Shown: positions 19,965 to 32,610 of the stretch, one piece after another | Numbering within the stretch: the first letter of the stretch is position 1 | Layout of the letters: each line of letters opens with the position of its first letter | Assembly (NCBI GenBank): GCA_948567375.1 | Contig: OX419757.1 | Coordinates: 26,654,732 to 26,718,731, forward strand | Source of the DNA: Lunularia cruciata | Taxonomy: Eukaryota; Streptophyta; Marchantiopsida; Lunulariales; Lunulariaceae | Direction of reading: 5' to 3' | Length of the DNA stretch: 64,000 nucleotides | Made by a program: the position numbers and the translations under genes | Notes under the pieces: generated by a model | What the model saw: only the letters and a program-made list of their open reading frames with translations | What the model was told of the DNA's origin: nothing | The model's database searches: none

Positions 19965-20540
19965 TGTTGTGTGTATATACATCACTACACAACATAGATC
20001 ATTGTCAACATCACACACTACAGAAGCACAACTCACACATAAGTCATACATGGACTCTAAAGTGCCATAGTAATCAATTTTTTCATACAACTCAAATCAC
20101 ACTCAATCAGATCAGTACTGATCTGGGACTCAATAATCTGCCAACAATTGGGTACTAAAAACAGTCAAGCCACACCCACTCTAGCTAAGAGAATTCAAGT
20201 GATGTTCATCAGCCTTTGACCACCATAGCTAGGAACTCAAAGGCTCAACATTAGAGAAGTGAGCTCTCTAGAGCTACATTTTAAAAGTGTATCCCCTAGT
20301 CTCCAACCGTAATAGTCCCACTGATGGCACACCCAATGGTGCAAACGGTGCAAGAGATAATGGGCCCCTCTATGTAGTCAATACCCCAAACACAAAATCT
20401 GACCATCAACAAGTAGTCTATGAGTAACTACCAAAATACTCCCGACTACCAACACTACCACTCCAAAGTCTAGGCAATCTAGGTGCGATACTACAAATGG
20501 TGTGACATACTATTCTTGATATACATTTTATTTGTGTAGT
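19965..20540 (-). repeat. D-family LTR remnant, reverse orientation
   Basis: The complement matches the D LTR: GGCACTTTAGAGTC, the block TGTGTGAGTTGTGCTTCT, AAGTGAGCTCTAGAGAGCTCACTTC-like sequence, and GTGGGTGTGGCTTGACT. It also shows the same join of the LTR body to a second copy of the LTR head near 20068. The far edge is indistinct. No primer site or D internal sequence follows, so it looks like a solo or partial LTR. Confidence 0.78.
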
Positions 20541-21867
20541 AAATGGAGAGCATACCAAAGTTCATAGTGAAGTTTTCAATATAGTGGTTCACATCCTATG
20601 AGCTATATGGTCCCATGTTCAAATTGAGTGATAGTTGGATCTACTAAGATCATTTCCCCATCATATGAGAATTGATATTATTACTTTCATTGAGAACCAT
20701 TGTATCTTGCATGATGTGATGGTTGCAAACTCCTATGAGCTATGAGTGGAGTCATTGGCATAGGCAGATATACAAGCAAGAGCAAAAGCCATCATTGCCA
20801 CTTAGTGAAAGGAGGAACACTATGCATGATTATCTCCTAATATATTTGTCCTTTTGGCTTTTAAGATTTCTATGTACCTTCACCACCACTTTGATAGTCT
20901 CCTTTAAGGAGCAATACAAAGGTTCTTGCAGAGGTGAGAATCACATACTATCTTTGCAACCATGCGCACATCCTACTATAGATAGAGAATCTCAATTGCT
21001 TTAAAGTGCTCTTAGGCTTAGGTTTTCATAAATGAACATCAAAAATAAGGATATCCAATACAACTAGGATCCTCCTCCTATGCTTACCAAATATACCATT
21101 GGAGTACCTTTACCACATAGTTCAGTAACATAATTGTCCCTCTAATACTTGATATTTGATAATATGATATTCTCTAATATTCCATAAATTTCTTGAGAAC
21201 CAAATCTATTTAATGGTTAATATATGATAACCACTAATATCTGCTCTACAATAAGGAAATACACAAAAATTGGTTATTAGAGACAAAGGATTTCTTCCAA
21301 TAAATGCTATTTGATGAGTAAATTTGCAAATACATTACTTGTGACAATGCAGCATATCTTTGTTGCAAACATCACACAATATTCAAGTCAAGGAAATTGA
21401 AGACATGTGAGTTGACAAGGGGTAAGGTGGCATTTTTTTCGGCAAGTTACTTGTTTGGTGACTACAATATGTTCATGGAAAAATAGTTTTTTTGTATTTA
21501 TAGCTTTGATGTGGCATGCCTATCTAGGTGGATATAATTTAAGCCTATATTAATTTGTTTTTTCTCTCTCTATATATAATATATACATATATATATATAT
21601 GCTCTAATACTAGATAGATTTTTCATGCATCAATTGTGTCTGATATTAAGTTATTAGAGGAATTAATGTAGTTTACTCTTTTTTTCATAATCTCATTGTT
21701 GTAGCTTGTTGTGTGACAATGTTTAGTTTTCTATTTTATGCACAGGCCGTTATTTCTTGTCTGCTTTTTAACCTCTTCTTTTTTTTGGGTCTTGGGTTTG
21801 TGTTTTCCTTTGTGCATCAAGAGCATTCTCTTCAAGAAGGCAACATTGTAGCTATTATCATTTCTTG
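20541..21867. other. Non-coding, AT-rich; TA microsatellite
   Basis: No protein family is recognised. A TA-rich microsatellite lies at about 21571-21602. The last part may belong to the mariner-like element that follows, but I could not find its terminal inverted repeats. Confidence 0.4.
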
Positions 21868-22950
21868 CAAGGTTGGGCATGTCGGATGGAAAAAGATTAA
21901 ACTTGATATTGACAAGATGAAAAATATCCTATTCAATTGGTGATCTTTGCTTCATTCCTTGGTGCATGCTTTGGGCATGACATACAATGTCATGCAAGCC
22001 CATCTTAAGGAAGATAAGACCCAAGCTCATTCATAAGCTGTCAAATTATTATTGACCAAGGAAAATAAGAAAGCTCACATTCGGTAATGTTTGACTTATT
22101 TGCAACCATCAACAATGATCTAAGACAACTCCTTTGGATTGTTAAACAACATGTTTGATCATGTTCATGTCAACAAGAAGTGGTTCTACATCAAAAAACT
22201 CAACCACCAATGTTATCTCACAAATGATGAGCCGTCTCCAAAGCAATGCTTCAAAAGCAAAAGATTCATTACCAAGGTAATGATTCTCATAGTAGTTGCT
22301 TGCCCTTGTCATGATCATAAAAAACCAACTATTTGATGGTAAAATTTACCTCTTTTCATTTGTCTACTAAGAGCTTGCCAAGCGCATGAGCAAAAATTCC
22401 CTCATGGTAGTTTGGTAACTAAGGTAATTACATCTATTGATCACAAGTACATGATTGACAAATGCCTATTGTCATCACAACAAGTTGCTTATAACAGGTG
22501 GCAGAACTCAGGTATTATGCAGAAGGTGTTCATTTAGGCAAACAATGTAGGACCTCATTTCAAACCAAATTATATGAGTTTCCATGAAGTTGCCGCCAAA
22601 TTAAAAGAATGCAATCTTGATGTTCAGATGACAAAACAACCACCAAATAGCCCCTACACCAATGTGTTGGATTTGGGCTATGTCAATGCTTATAGTCTTT
22701 ACAACATGAAGTGATTGCAATGATGATTAATGAGCTCATCGACTCGGTGACAATATCCTTTATGGCATTGGACCATGATACTTTGAATAAGATCTTCCTC
22801 ACCCACCAATAGTACATGATCGAAACTTTGAAAGTTGGTAGCAACAATTGTTGTACAATCCCTCATATAAGCAAAGAGAGATTGATTCATCAAGGATGTC
22901 TTCATGTTTAACGTGAATGCCCAAGTGAAATAATTGAGCAAGCATTAACT
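21868..22950 (+). pseudogene. Mariner-like (plant MLE) transposase pseudogene
   Basis: The plant mariner transposase layout is clear on the plus strand although the frame shifts. The N-terminal region is CKVGHVGWKKIKLDIDKMK and LVHALGMTYNVMQAHLKED. The first catalytic block is FDHVHVNKKWFYIKK (about 22155-22200), followed by KSKRFITKVMILIVVACP. The second block is NNVGPH (about 22540). The third is QPPNSPYTNVLDLGYVNA (about 22630-22690). The C-terminal ELIDSVTISF and FLTHQ follow near 22730-22810. In living relatives these blocks read HIDEKW, QDNA-PH and SPDLNVLDLGF, so all three catalytic aspartates have been replaced (Asn, Asn, Tyr) and several stops and shifts are present. It is a dead cut-and-paste transposase. 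Confidence 0.85.
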
Positions 22951-23951
22951 GCAATATCAAATGACCAATAGAAGAAACAAAAATTAGGACACCTATATTC
23001 AATCTATGTAGCAAACAAGACCCCTATATTCAATCAGAAAAATGAGCCAAAATTGGATAGCTAAAAACATTTGGAGGAAGTACTTAAATACACCCACATT
23101 GGTGAAGGATGTTGGACAATATTTTGAGCTGACTTGCATGTAATTGCTTCATTTGGGCACTTTCTCTCTATATCCATTCTTCAATTCTCCTTATATGCAA
23201 AAGGAATCAATACTTTGGTGGATAATGCTTGAGATATTTTACTTTGGTAGATAATGCTATCTTCTCACTTACATAGTTATATCTTTCTAGATACAAGTTT
23301 TAAAATTACTTCTTGGTTCAAGGGATATTATAGACAAGGAGGCAACTACGGGTTTCTTTTCTTTGTATCTCCTTTGATCTTAGGATCCTAAGTACCTTCT
23401 AATTGTTTCACTATATATCTCCCTTTAGTATTTTCTTGATTGGCTACTCACTTAAAGCTTATGGAATCCTTATTATCCACCTATCTATGTGACAATATAT
23501 TTTCTACAAATCTGATAATTACTTATCTTTAAAAGGCAAGTATCTATACCAATAGATGGAATTCTACATTGACAATGTTGTGGAGTTTAGTTTCCAACTA
23601 CCAAAATTATCCTTGCTAAATAGACCCGGATCAGTTTGGATATAACCACTAGCTTGATCCAATTATTTATTAAACTGATTTTTTCCCAAACACAATTGGT
23701 GAATATATTGGAATATTCAAAGTACATGCAATTTTCTTAGATGCAAATATGTATTCAGATTTTTACAAAATACATTTATCTTTGTAACTTTATGAAGAAA
23801 AAGGTCCTTGATCTCACTTCTTAATGGTCCTAAACTCTTACCAAAAATATAATCCTCCAAATCTCAATTTTTGAAGAGTGGTTTCCATCAAAGCACACTC
23901 TCTCTGAATATCTCATTTGATAACCTTCTTGTTTCCAAAATAACAAATCCT
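22951..23951. other. No feature recognised
   Basis: AT-rich sequence without recognisable coding blocks. It is the left flank of the G insertion and would have been continuous with 37901 onward before G arrived. Confidence 0.4.
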
Positions 23952-23956
23952 TCTTT
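23952..23956. repeat. Target site duplication of element G, left copy (TCTTT)
   Basis: TCTTT directly before the LTR edge at 23957 equals TCTTT at 37896-37900 directly after the other LTR edge. This fixes both ends of G. Confidence 0.88.
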
Positions 23957-24619
23957 TATGACAACCCGGCATATATCACTTTTGCAGTAATTGGATAAGT
24001 AAAGTTTGTTCCCGTAGAGATATTAGTCAGAAATTTTCAAATACAAAGCAAAGTAACAATTCCAGTTCTTCTTGGTTGCATCTTTAATCTCTCATGTAGA
24101 AACCACACCCAGAAGAGAGTAACAAGCACTGATTTTCAGTCTTGTCACAAATTAATATTCCTTAAGCACAACTCCATCAAATCTTTCCAAACAATCTTGA
24201 TTGTGATGATTCAGGCTCTCCCAAAAATGGCACTTCATTGCAAAACAACTTGCCTTAGAATTGTGTTCTACCTCTCCATTGAATGCACAACTTCCTCTAT
24301 CAAAATTGCTTCACATCAACATTGCATTGCACTAACAAATGTGAAATACTACCAACACTACAATTCCTCTCAGATTTGTCAAGGCATTGCTCCGATTGCA
24401 CTTCACTCAGGATCAAACACATAGAATGAAGATCAAGGCTACAGAATCCAACATCCAACAAACACATTGACTTGCACTTTGAATTTCTCCACACTCACAA
24501 AAACAGCTACAAAATTGATACTTGGGATCAAGCTCAAACAACAAGCACTACTTTACAACACTTTGCTTTATCTATTCTCAAAATAATGAGCAATGAACAA
24601 CATTTCATACAAATGCCTC

Positions 24620-24630
24620 CTTTAAATAGT
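24620..24630 (-). promoter_or_regulatory. TATA-like box in element G LTR
   Basis: Minus strand CTATTTAAAGG. The same sequence is at about 34085-34095 in the 5' LTR, some 120 bases after the end of the U3 coding region, so the coding region lies upstream of the genomic RNA start. Confidence 0.55.
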
Positions 24631-24848
24631 GAACCAAACAACAATTCTAACAACTATACCATTTCCTAACAACTCTTTAAACCTATAGATCCAAAATGAC
24701 AAACCAACTCTTCATATTTGCCTCTTCAAATCTCAAATTTGTTACTACTCCAATTTGATGTCTACTTCTTCCTTTGCGTACAATCCCAAAGTAACTTCAC
24801 TTACTACTCTGTCCTCAAGTTTCACAACTCCTAATTCCTCTACCAATT

Positions 24849-27100
24849 CTAACACTCTTTGTTCTGATCTACAATTCCTCTAGTGGGTAATCCATCTAAC
24901 TCCTTATCTTCCGACCCACTCTTCTCTAATATCTCCAACAATAATTCCAAAGATATCTGCACTGCTATATCATCTACTTCAGGTTTTGCTTTTACATCCT
25001 TCCAAAGTTTATCTATCTCTAATTTCACTAAGTCTAATCTAATTGTGATATTATCTTCCACTTCCAATATCTTCCTATCTACACGAGTTTAGAGACTGAT
25101 AAGTAAAGCATTCAAATCTTTATCCTCTGAATTTCTCCTCCTTGTCTCATGCACCAACAAATTCAACTTGTGTAGCCTCATCTCTTCAATTTGCACGTTG
25201 GCCTTTGTACTCAGCATCGCGTTCATCTTTGTTACTATCTCCTTCAATGGCTTCTATCTTATTCTTCTCTCCCGTTCTCTATCTGCAAGCCAATCCTCTT
25301 TATACATTGCCAATTCTGCTTTGAACTCGGCTTTCACAGCCTCCTTCTCCTTCTCCTTCTCCTTCTCCTTTTGCACAATCTTCTCCTCCAAGTTGCAAAG
25401 TAACTCTCTGAATCTCTCTTCCTCTCTATATCTCATTGTCAACTCTCTTTGCCAGAGCTGCTTCTTCTCTTCTACACTCTCCATCACTCTATCAAGCTCT
25501 CACTCCTTCTTTGCTACAGCATTGATAACCTCTAATCTCAAATCAGCAAACTACTATTTCAAGATTTCATACTCAGCTACCTGTCTTTCCCTGGCTATGA
25601 CATTTTGCTCTATTATTCTCTCTCTACTCCCCACTTCTCTCTTCAAGTTCTCAATTACTTGATTCTGTACTATGGCATCTACCCGTAGCACTTCCCTTTC
25701 CTACTCACCTTGGATTACACTCTTCTTCAATTCTGATTTCTCTTCTTCCAGTCAAGCTAACACCTGCAATACAATCTTCACCTCTAGACACTTCAACTGT
25801 ATCTCCTCCTTCTTGTGTTCTAACTTTACTAACAAGGGGCACACAATCTCCCTCAGATATTCTACTCCTTCACTCATAATTACTTTGGCTTGCGGACTTA
25901 TCTCCTTCTTCTTCTCTTCCTTGTCCAACTCTTGCCTTCTTAGCCGCAATCGCCTTATAGGAATGGATTTGTTGCCCCCCAAACTTCCACTCTCCACTTC
26001 TCCTACCTTACTCGGCCTTGCTTCATACTTTGCTCTATGTCTGGAGCGGACTCCCCTCTGAATTGTAATTCTTTTTTCCTCCCACTCTGGAACTTTGTCT
26101 TCTTGTTTTGAGTTATCTTTCTCCTCCGTCTTCATCTTGGCTTCCTCCTCTTTGGGTACCGACTGCATCTCTACTCTGTCATCATTGGCACTACTTGTGT
26201 CCCCACTCTGAAGTGTGAACTCGGGTTCTTCCTCCTTCTCTGAGTCTTTGGACTTGCACCCAGCATCCTCTTCTGACTCTTTGTTTGACGACTTGATTAC
26301 CACCAGTTCTCTCCTCAGGTTCACCTTTCTAGCTTTTCGAGGTTGCGCCTTCTCTACTTCTTCTTCTCCTTGTCGATTCTTCTTCTTTGACTTTGGAGTA
26401 CTTCTTTGTGTGCTTTGAAGAGAAAGCATCTCTCACTTCTTGGGTTTCTTTGGCTACTTCTCCCTTCTCCAAGAACATGGCATCCTGCTCTACGTCTACT
26501 TCTTCCTTGAGTACTAATTTCCAATCCGACTCTGTCCATCAAGCCGGATTTCCTCTCTTCCCTTCTTCTTTAGGGCCATCAAGACACTTACTTTTGATGA
26601 TCTCAATCATGAAACCTAGAAAACTAACATTCCAGTTCCATGCCAAGAATGTGATCCAAAGCCTGCTCAGGACCTCAATTCTTGCGACCACATCTAACCT
26701 CCAAATTGCATGATTTCTCACTATGTATTTGGAATTCTTCTTCCCACTTCCCATCTTTCTCTCTTCCACTTTGGGTTGGGAACTATTCTTCCTATTGATT
26801 CCCGGATTAACTCTCTCAACTTCCTCTTGACACACCAGCGTGTCTTTGACTACACTTCCCTTCCCATGATCTCTTACAGGACGACTTCTTAACAGCAATG
26901 GAAAATTTCTTGTCATTGCTTTGTCTCTAGCCCAAATTTTAAAGTGGCGCGTCTCCACCATCTTTCTTCACTTTGAGTTTCTACCAAGAAATCACACCTC
27001 TTGCATGCTCTTGTCACTATCAATTGTCCCTCTGCATATGACCACTGATTTTGTGAACGGTTCCTTCTTGAATGTCTTGCCCCAAAGTAAAGTTGTTACA
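24849..27100 (-). pseudogene. U3-embedded coiled-coil gene of element G, 3' LTR copy
   Basis: A sense-strand coding region fills most of the U3. From its start it has a basic N-terminal part (RNHAIWRLDVVARIEVLSRL, then FMIEIIKSKCLDGPKEEGKR), a highly charged middle (RKARKVNLRRELVVI, EKRITIQRGVRSRHRAKYE), then a long coiled coil (MESVEEKKQLWQREL, YREEERFRELL, EKIVQKEKEKEKEK) and a final acidic part (LDLVKLEIDKLWKDVKAK). No known domain is recognised. It is not gag, pol or an obvious envelope: I see no signal peptide or membrane span. A C-T-rich microsatellite at about 25340-25375 encodes the EK run. The copy is broken by several changes. Confidence 0.72.
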
Positions 27101-27330
27101 CTGTCCTTGCCTTGGGTTGAGCGCCCCCGAGATGAAGTCTCCTTCCTTCAGGTTATATGCTGATAGGGCAATTCTGAGTTCCTTGCCTTCAGACACAAAG
27201 TCACTTTACCTCAGGTTACACCCCAAGGACACCTTTCTTCACCTTCTTCTGCCATACAAGCACAATTCAACTTTTTCTGTACACTTCTTCTTTGTAAATA
27301 CAAAAAAAAAACAAAAATGTAGGTACCACA

Positions 27331-27348
27331 TACTCCCTCCCTCAAATG
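27331..27348 (-). other. Polypurine tract of element G
   Basis: Minus strand CATTTGAGGGAGGGAGTA lies directly before the LTR start TGTGGTACC and after the integrase end. This is what identifies the coiled-coil region as part of the LTR. Confidence 0.82.
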
Positions 27349-27434
27349 TGAGCATCCCTGCAAACATAGACCTCGGGTGTCTTAGAGACTTCCGAGTCTA
27401 TGGTCCAATATCTCCGAACTCTCCACCCGTTCAC

Positions 27435-28285
27435 TCAAGTGGCAAATGGTTTCCCTTCTAAGTCTACAAGTTGAATGGACCCATTTTCATAAAGATTAAT
27501 AACTTGATAAGGTCCCATCCATCTCAAATGCAATTTGCTTGGAAAAAATATTTGGCAATTGTTGTATAATAAAACCAAATCTCCTTTGTGAATAGTCACA
27601 GGCTTGATGTTCTTCTTCCGACAATCGTTCTTTGCAAAGAATCTGATATGTTGGGACTCCAAATTCAATTGGTAGTATGTGGTGCAAGCCGTATGTCAAG
27701 AAGTATGGATTTTTCTTGGTTGTGATCTTTTCTGTCTTTAGATATGCCCACAACGTGGCTGGTAATTTTGTATCCCAGTCATAGGCATAATTGACAGTCA
27801 TCTTATTCAGAATGTTTCAAAGTAACCCATTTGCCTTTTCCGTTAAGCCATTTGCTTTTGGATTATAAGGAGTCATCTTTTGATGTTTAATCTGAAAGTA
27901 TTTTGTTAACGCCTCCATCACAAAGTTCAATAAATATGTCCCTCTGTCACTGACCAATTCCAAAGGACATCCATATCGGGAGATGATGTTTTGAAAGAAA
28001 ATTCCACCACTATTTCTGCATCATCTCTGCAAGTTGCTTCAGCTTTGACCATCTTGGTAGCATAGTCAATGCAAACCAAAATGTAGTGTTTTCTCATGAC
28101 TCAAGTTATTGGTTGTATTGGTCCCACAAAATCAATTCCCCATTTCTCAAATGAGGCCAAGAGTAAAAATGGTCTCAAAGGCCATTGGGAAGTAGCCGTC
28201 GGCTTTCTTGTTCTTTGATAGGTGTCACAACTTTGAATATGAGCATGCATGTCATTGTACATTGTAGGCCACCAGTACCTCAAAG
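27435..28285 (-). pseudogene. Integrase region of element G
   Basis: Minus strand: an HHCC-type end with CDTYQRTRKPT and MRYWWPTMYNDMHAHI, then FEKWGIDFVGPIQP containing the first catalytic Asp. A middle segment shows DWDTKLPATLWAYLKTEKI, and the C-terminus has IHKGDLVLLYNNCQIFFPSKL and WMGPYQVINLYENGSIQLVDLEG. The last part is typical of integrases of the Athila/Tat branch. Broken. Confidence 0.88.
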
Positions 28286-28344
28286 AAAGAATCTTCTTTA
28301 TAGTATTCTTTAGAGCATAGTGTCCTCCCCCCCGAGTGTAAAGA

Positions 28345-28965
28345 CTAGATTATGCCTCCAACCTTGTATGACTCCAAGCATCGCCAAAGTACTTTGTCTT
28401 TGCCCATCTTGAATAACATGTTGTGTTTTAGCTGATATGGCCCCATTTTCTTGAGAAAGACTGCCCTTTGCTCCAGGTCCAGCCCTTTAGAACAATGGAG
28501 AGTATGCAAATAGTGATATTTGGCTGCATACCTTGTACTTTGCATTGCTATTAATTGATATAACTCTTCATGAGAGAACCTATCATCGATTTCCCATTCC
28601 TGGTTTTGAGTTTCTAACCTGAACAAGAAGTCCGCATTTGAATGCAAAGCTCCCTTCCTTACTTGTATAGTATATGTGAATTCTTGTAACAACAAGATCC
28701 ATCTTGCAATTTGCCCAAACAAATCTGCCATCTTGACCAAATGTTGCAATGTGTAATGGTCAACATAGAAGACAAACTCGTATCCCAATAGGTAGTGGCC
28801 AAATTTCTTGCAGGCATACATCATTCCGAGTGCTTCTCTTTCAATTGTTGAATAGTTCTTTTCTGAAACTGGCCAAATTTCTTGCAAGCATTCACCATTC
28901 CGAGTGCTTCTCTTTCAATTGTTGAATAGTTCTTTTCTGAAACTGAAAGTTGTCGGCTGGCATAA
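28345..28965 (-). pseudogene. RNase H region of element G
   Basis: Minus strand blocks YSTIEREALGMMYACKKFGH, YVDHYTLQHLV, RWILLLQEFTYTIQ and RKGALHSNADFLFRL are those of gypsy RNase H and its end. A 75-bp stretch at 28797-28871 is repeated directly at 28872-28946. Confidence 0.87.
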
Positions 28966-29149
28966 TAAATGGTAGTCTTTCTTCTTGTCGTCCTTCTAAC
29001 TCAAGACTACTCCAATTGCCATGGACAAAGTATTCACATATATATGAAAAGGGACGTCCCAATTTGGGGCCTTCATGAGTGGTGCTTCAACCAATTTCTT
29101 CTTCAATACCTGGAAAGCTTCTTATTGATTTGCTTCATATAGATAGTCT

Positions 29150-29830
29150 TCGGATTTCTTCAAAAGCTTTGTAAGGGGTGCAGCAAGCACCACATAGTAT
29201 GAAACAAAGCGTCTGTAGTATCCGACATGTCCCTAGAAGGCTCTCAGCTCCCGGATGTTCTTCAGGGATTCCAAAGCTGAGATTACTTTGACCTTCTTGA
29301 CATCAACTTCAATACCTTGGCTTCACACCCGATGCCCCAAAAGAATTCCCTCCTTCATTGCAAAGAAGCATTTTTCTGGGTGTAATGACAAACTGGCAAA
29401 ATGACACCTTTCAAAAGGTAATCCAAATGTACATTTCTTTGCCCAAACACACAGAAATCATCAATGAAGACTTCTACAAATTTGCACAAGAAATCCTTGA
29501 AGATCAAATTCATTATCCGTTGGAAAGTAGCAGGAGCATTACACAACCCAAAGGGCATTTGATTGTAAGCAAAAGTGCCCCAATCGGTTGTGAATGTGGT
29601 CTTATCCTTGTCCTCTTCTTGAATGGATACTTGATTGTATTCTAAAAATCCATTGAGAAAACCATAACAAGGATGACAAGCTACTTGGTCCAAAATTGTA
29701 TCGATAATAGGCAAGGGATGATGATCCTTCCTTGTGACTGCATTTAAATTGTGGAAATCTTGGCACACTTGGATCTTCCTTGTTTTCTTCTTTGGGACAA
29801 TGACAATGGGGGAGACTCACTCACTCACTA
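29150..29830 (-). pseudogene. Reverse transcriptase region of element G
   Basis: Minus strand blocks are CQDFHNLNAVTRKDHHPLP, DTILDQVACHPCYGFLNGF, FTTDWGTFAYNQMPFGLCNA, PATFQRIMNLIF and the catalytic VFIDDFCVFG. The combination of KDHHPLP, MPFGLCNAPATFQR and the FxDDF form of the catalytic block is typical of Athila/Tat elements and differs from the chromovirus form FLDDILVYS. Confidence 0.9.
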
Positions 29831-30021
29831 CTTAAGACAAGAAAAATTGTTCCGGCCCCTAAGTACTTGTTGATTTTGTCTTTCACCAAGAGCGAGTACT
29901 TTGGGTTTAGGCAGTATTGTCTTTGCCAAACCGGAACTACGCCTTCAACGAGATCAATCCAATGCTCTCCAAATTCTTGTGGAATACCCGGCATTTGATT
30001 GATAGACCAGGCAAATACATC

Positions 30022-30918
30022 CTAGAATTCTATAAATAGGATAGTGTATCCTGCCAACTCCTCCAAAGTGACTGTCTTTGAGATTTTCAAAACATTTCCT
30101 TCAGTCAAGACAACATCTTGACACTTGTCGGGTTTGATGACTCCTTCAACATGGCTTACTCGGCTTAATCCGAGTTGAGCTGCCATCAAACCCCCTTCCT
30201 CCAAGTCAGGTTCACCTGAGGTGAGGTCATATGGATCTTCGTCTTCTACATCCACCTTGTAGCATTCCAAGTAATTGACTTGGACTTTGTCATTGAAGTC
30301 TTTTGAGGACAAAGACGACGAGTCTTTCAATTTGTCCTCATCTTCTAACGAACTTGTTTCCTCAAGATGGGGAACCTTTGTCCAACTCATAGTCACCAGC
30401 TTCTGGTCTTTGGATGAAATGTCCTTGAACCACAGCTTTTGCTGGTGCAAATCTACCACAACTTGAGCATTGTATAACCAAGGTCTTCGGATCAACAGTG
30501 GGTAACCAGTTTTGGTCACTCGTCTCAACAGAATGAAGTTCAACTTGAAGGGCACTCCTCCAATGATTGTAGTAATGTTTGACAGCATGCCCAAAGGCCG
30601 TCTCTTGGTTTGGTTTGCAAATTTCAAAACTCGGGGTGTTGGCTCAAACATGTGATACCCGAGTCGATTTGTAGTATCCTTGGTCATGACATTCACACCG
30701 GAACTCAAATCAATGGGTATCGATGTGATCATGCACCTTGCAATCTCCACATCAACCTTGGGAGATCCTAGATATTCTTGTTCAATACAATATATGCCGG
30801 GCAAGTCTTTTTTAGACATCATCCTTACTTTCTTGAGGGCTAAGTTCAGTTGCCTTTTGTACAACTTATTGTCTTCCCACACTTGCTTAAATGTGATGTT
30901 TGCATTTATGGCTGCCAA
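30022..30918 (-). pseudogene. Protease region of element G
   Basis: A 298-codon open stretch on the minus strand. The middle holds a retropepsin-like block, IPIDLSSGVNVMTKDTTNRL, and a second block, LLIRRPWLYNAQVVVD, comparable to the ILG-RPWL motif of Athila/Tat proteases. The rest is an acidic linker (SSLEDEDKLKDSSSLSSKDF) to the reverse transcriptase. Confidence 0.8.
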
Positions 30919-31490
30919 GTCCGCTACAATATCGTATTGGTGTAACCTCCCCTCCTCCCCCTCCCAATTTCACCGTCTTTGCTTTCGGTGTCGGGTTCAA
31001 AGTCTTTCCATGTTCAAATTTGACTCTGGGATGCTTCATGATGGTGATGGGGGTACCAGTGGTCTTGACCCAAGGTTCCTCAGGTTGGCCCACCTTGGCT
31101 TGGATCAGATCCTTTACTTCAGATTGGATGTCCGCCGGAAAAACTGGAGGCTTTGTCTTTGTCTCCTCCTCCAAACTTAGTTCCCGGGTCCTGAGTATTG
31201 CTTCCTTGAGTTCTTTCTGCAAGGCTTTAGCTTTGGCTTTTGCAAGGATCTTTTCCTCCTTGGCAAAAAGGATTGCCTTTGGGCGCAGCCTCTTTGCCTT
31301 TCTTGAAGACAACAAGGTCGTACTCAATTCTTCAAGATCACGCTTCTTCTTCCTTGTGCGTGTCTCAACCTTAAAAATTTCAAGGTCCGGCCATTCTCCT
31401 TCCAAGGCTAGGCTTCCTTCCTGAGGTCTCTCCTCCTCAAGTGTTATACAATTTATAGTTGTATCACCCTTTGCCTGAAGCGTTGCATGC

Positions 31491-32610
31491 TCAGCCGGGG
31501 TCTGTACCATCTTTACAGGCGGCTTCGGGTTCCGGTGGATGAGGGCATTGGTTGCTCGTATGACCTGATCCTTTGCAATTTCCACACAAGAGAACGTACC
31601 CAATTTGCCTTCTTGGCTCCGGACAGTTTGGAGACCAATGTCCCATTGAGCCACAATTATAACATGCCCTGGGTGCCACATTCTGAGGTTGATTTTGGTT
31701 GGTCATTGGTGGTCTTCATGGAGGAGCATTGGGGTTATACTCCCTTGGTCTGTACCTCAGACCTTGATACAATGTGCTAGCCTGAGGCTGAACCTCTTGA
31801 GTTTGGTACACAGCCTCCTCTTCCTCTCCCTGGTTCCATTTCGGAACCCAATCAATCTATTGCACCAAGAGTGTGTTACGAGTATTGCATTCCGTATTTG
31901 CATGGCCTGACTTGCCACATGCGGTGCACCATACATTAGATCTGCCAAATGATGGGGGCTTCCTTTAATCCTTTGCCAAAAACTCTTTTTTAAGAGCATC
32001 CAGCTTGGTATCCACCTTATTCACTCTTTGCTCGGGGTGTCAATGGTTTCTTACCCCACGTCTTTGCACTCGTCTTGGCTTTGATTCTTCTTCGGATTCC
32101 AAAGAAGAGCTTGAAGACATGGAGGATTCTCTGAAGAAGGGGATGTACTGCGAGAAGCTTTCCTTCTAGGCTTCTTGCCTTTCTTCTCCCGATTTCTTTG
32201 ATTGCCAACAGAGTGATAGTGAGTTGCCTCATAGCGGGTGACATGTTTGAGTACCTTGTCTAGGGAAGTACATTCCTCTCCCTGGCAAAGATCCAAATCT
32301 CTGGTGAGAGTCCTCCTAGGAACCAGGTGATGGCTTGGGCACTGGAGTAACCCACCACATCCGATTGCTTCGGGACTCGGTTCAAGAGCACCATGAACCG
32401 CTCAGTGTAGTCTCTCAACTTCTCGTTCTTGCCTCTGTCCAAATCGTTGAGTGCCGCGAAGACACTCATGTTGTAATCAACTTCTTGGAAACATTCCAAG
32501 AAATTTTTTCTCAATGCCCGGTCCGCCATTATGAACCCCTTTTGGGTTACATGGGTGTACCAACTCCAAGCTTTCTTTTGGAGCAGACTTGGGAAAATCC
32601 GCAATCAATC
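31491..32610 (-). pseudogene. gag: gag region of element G with two zinc knuckles
   Basis: The capsid core is at about 32260-32604 (AWSWYTHVTQKG, FLECFQEVDYNMSVFAALND, NEKLRDYTERFMVLLNRVP, ITWFLGGLSPEI). Two CCHC knuckles follow at 31545-31664: CYNCGSMGHWSPNC and CGNCKGSGHTSNQC. A charged segment rich in Lys and Glu (30887-31490) bridges to the protease. It would package the genomic RNA. Confidence 0.87.

Larger units (their letters stand above)
23957..27330 (-). repeat. 3' LTR of element G (3374 bp)
   Basis: Bounded by the polypurine tract at 27331 and the target duplication at 23952. On the minus strand it begins TGTGGTACCTACA and ends GGGTTGTCATA. Most of it (U3) is the charged, coiled-coil coding region; a TATA-like CTATTTAAAGG at about 24620-24630 marks the U3/R zone, leaving some 650 bases of R and U5. 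Confidence 0.88.

Noticed and set aside
20068-20540. The 5' LTR of element F
   Set aside because: Same orientation as F, but no primer site follows, and its sequence belongs to the D family, whose pol differs from F.
25168-26061. Plus-strand open frames rich in Ser, Leu and Phe
   Set aside because: They are mirror images of the Glu/Lys-rich coiled-coil coding region on the other strand.
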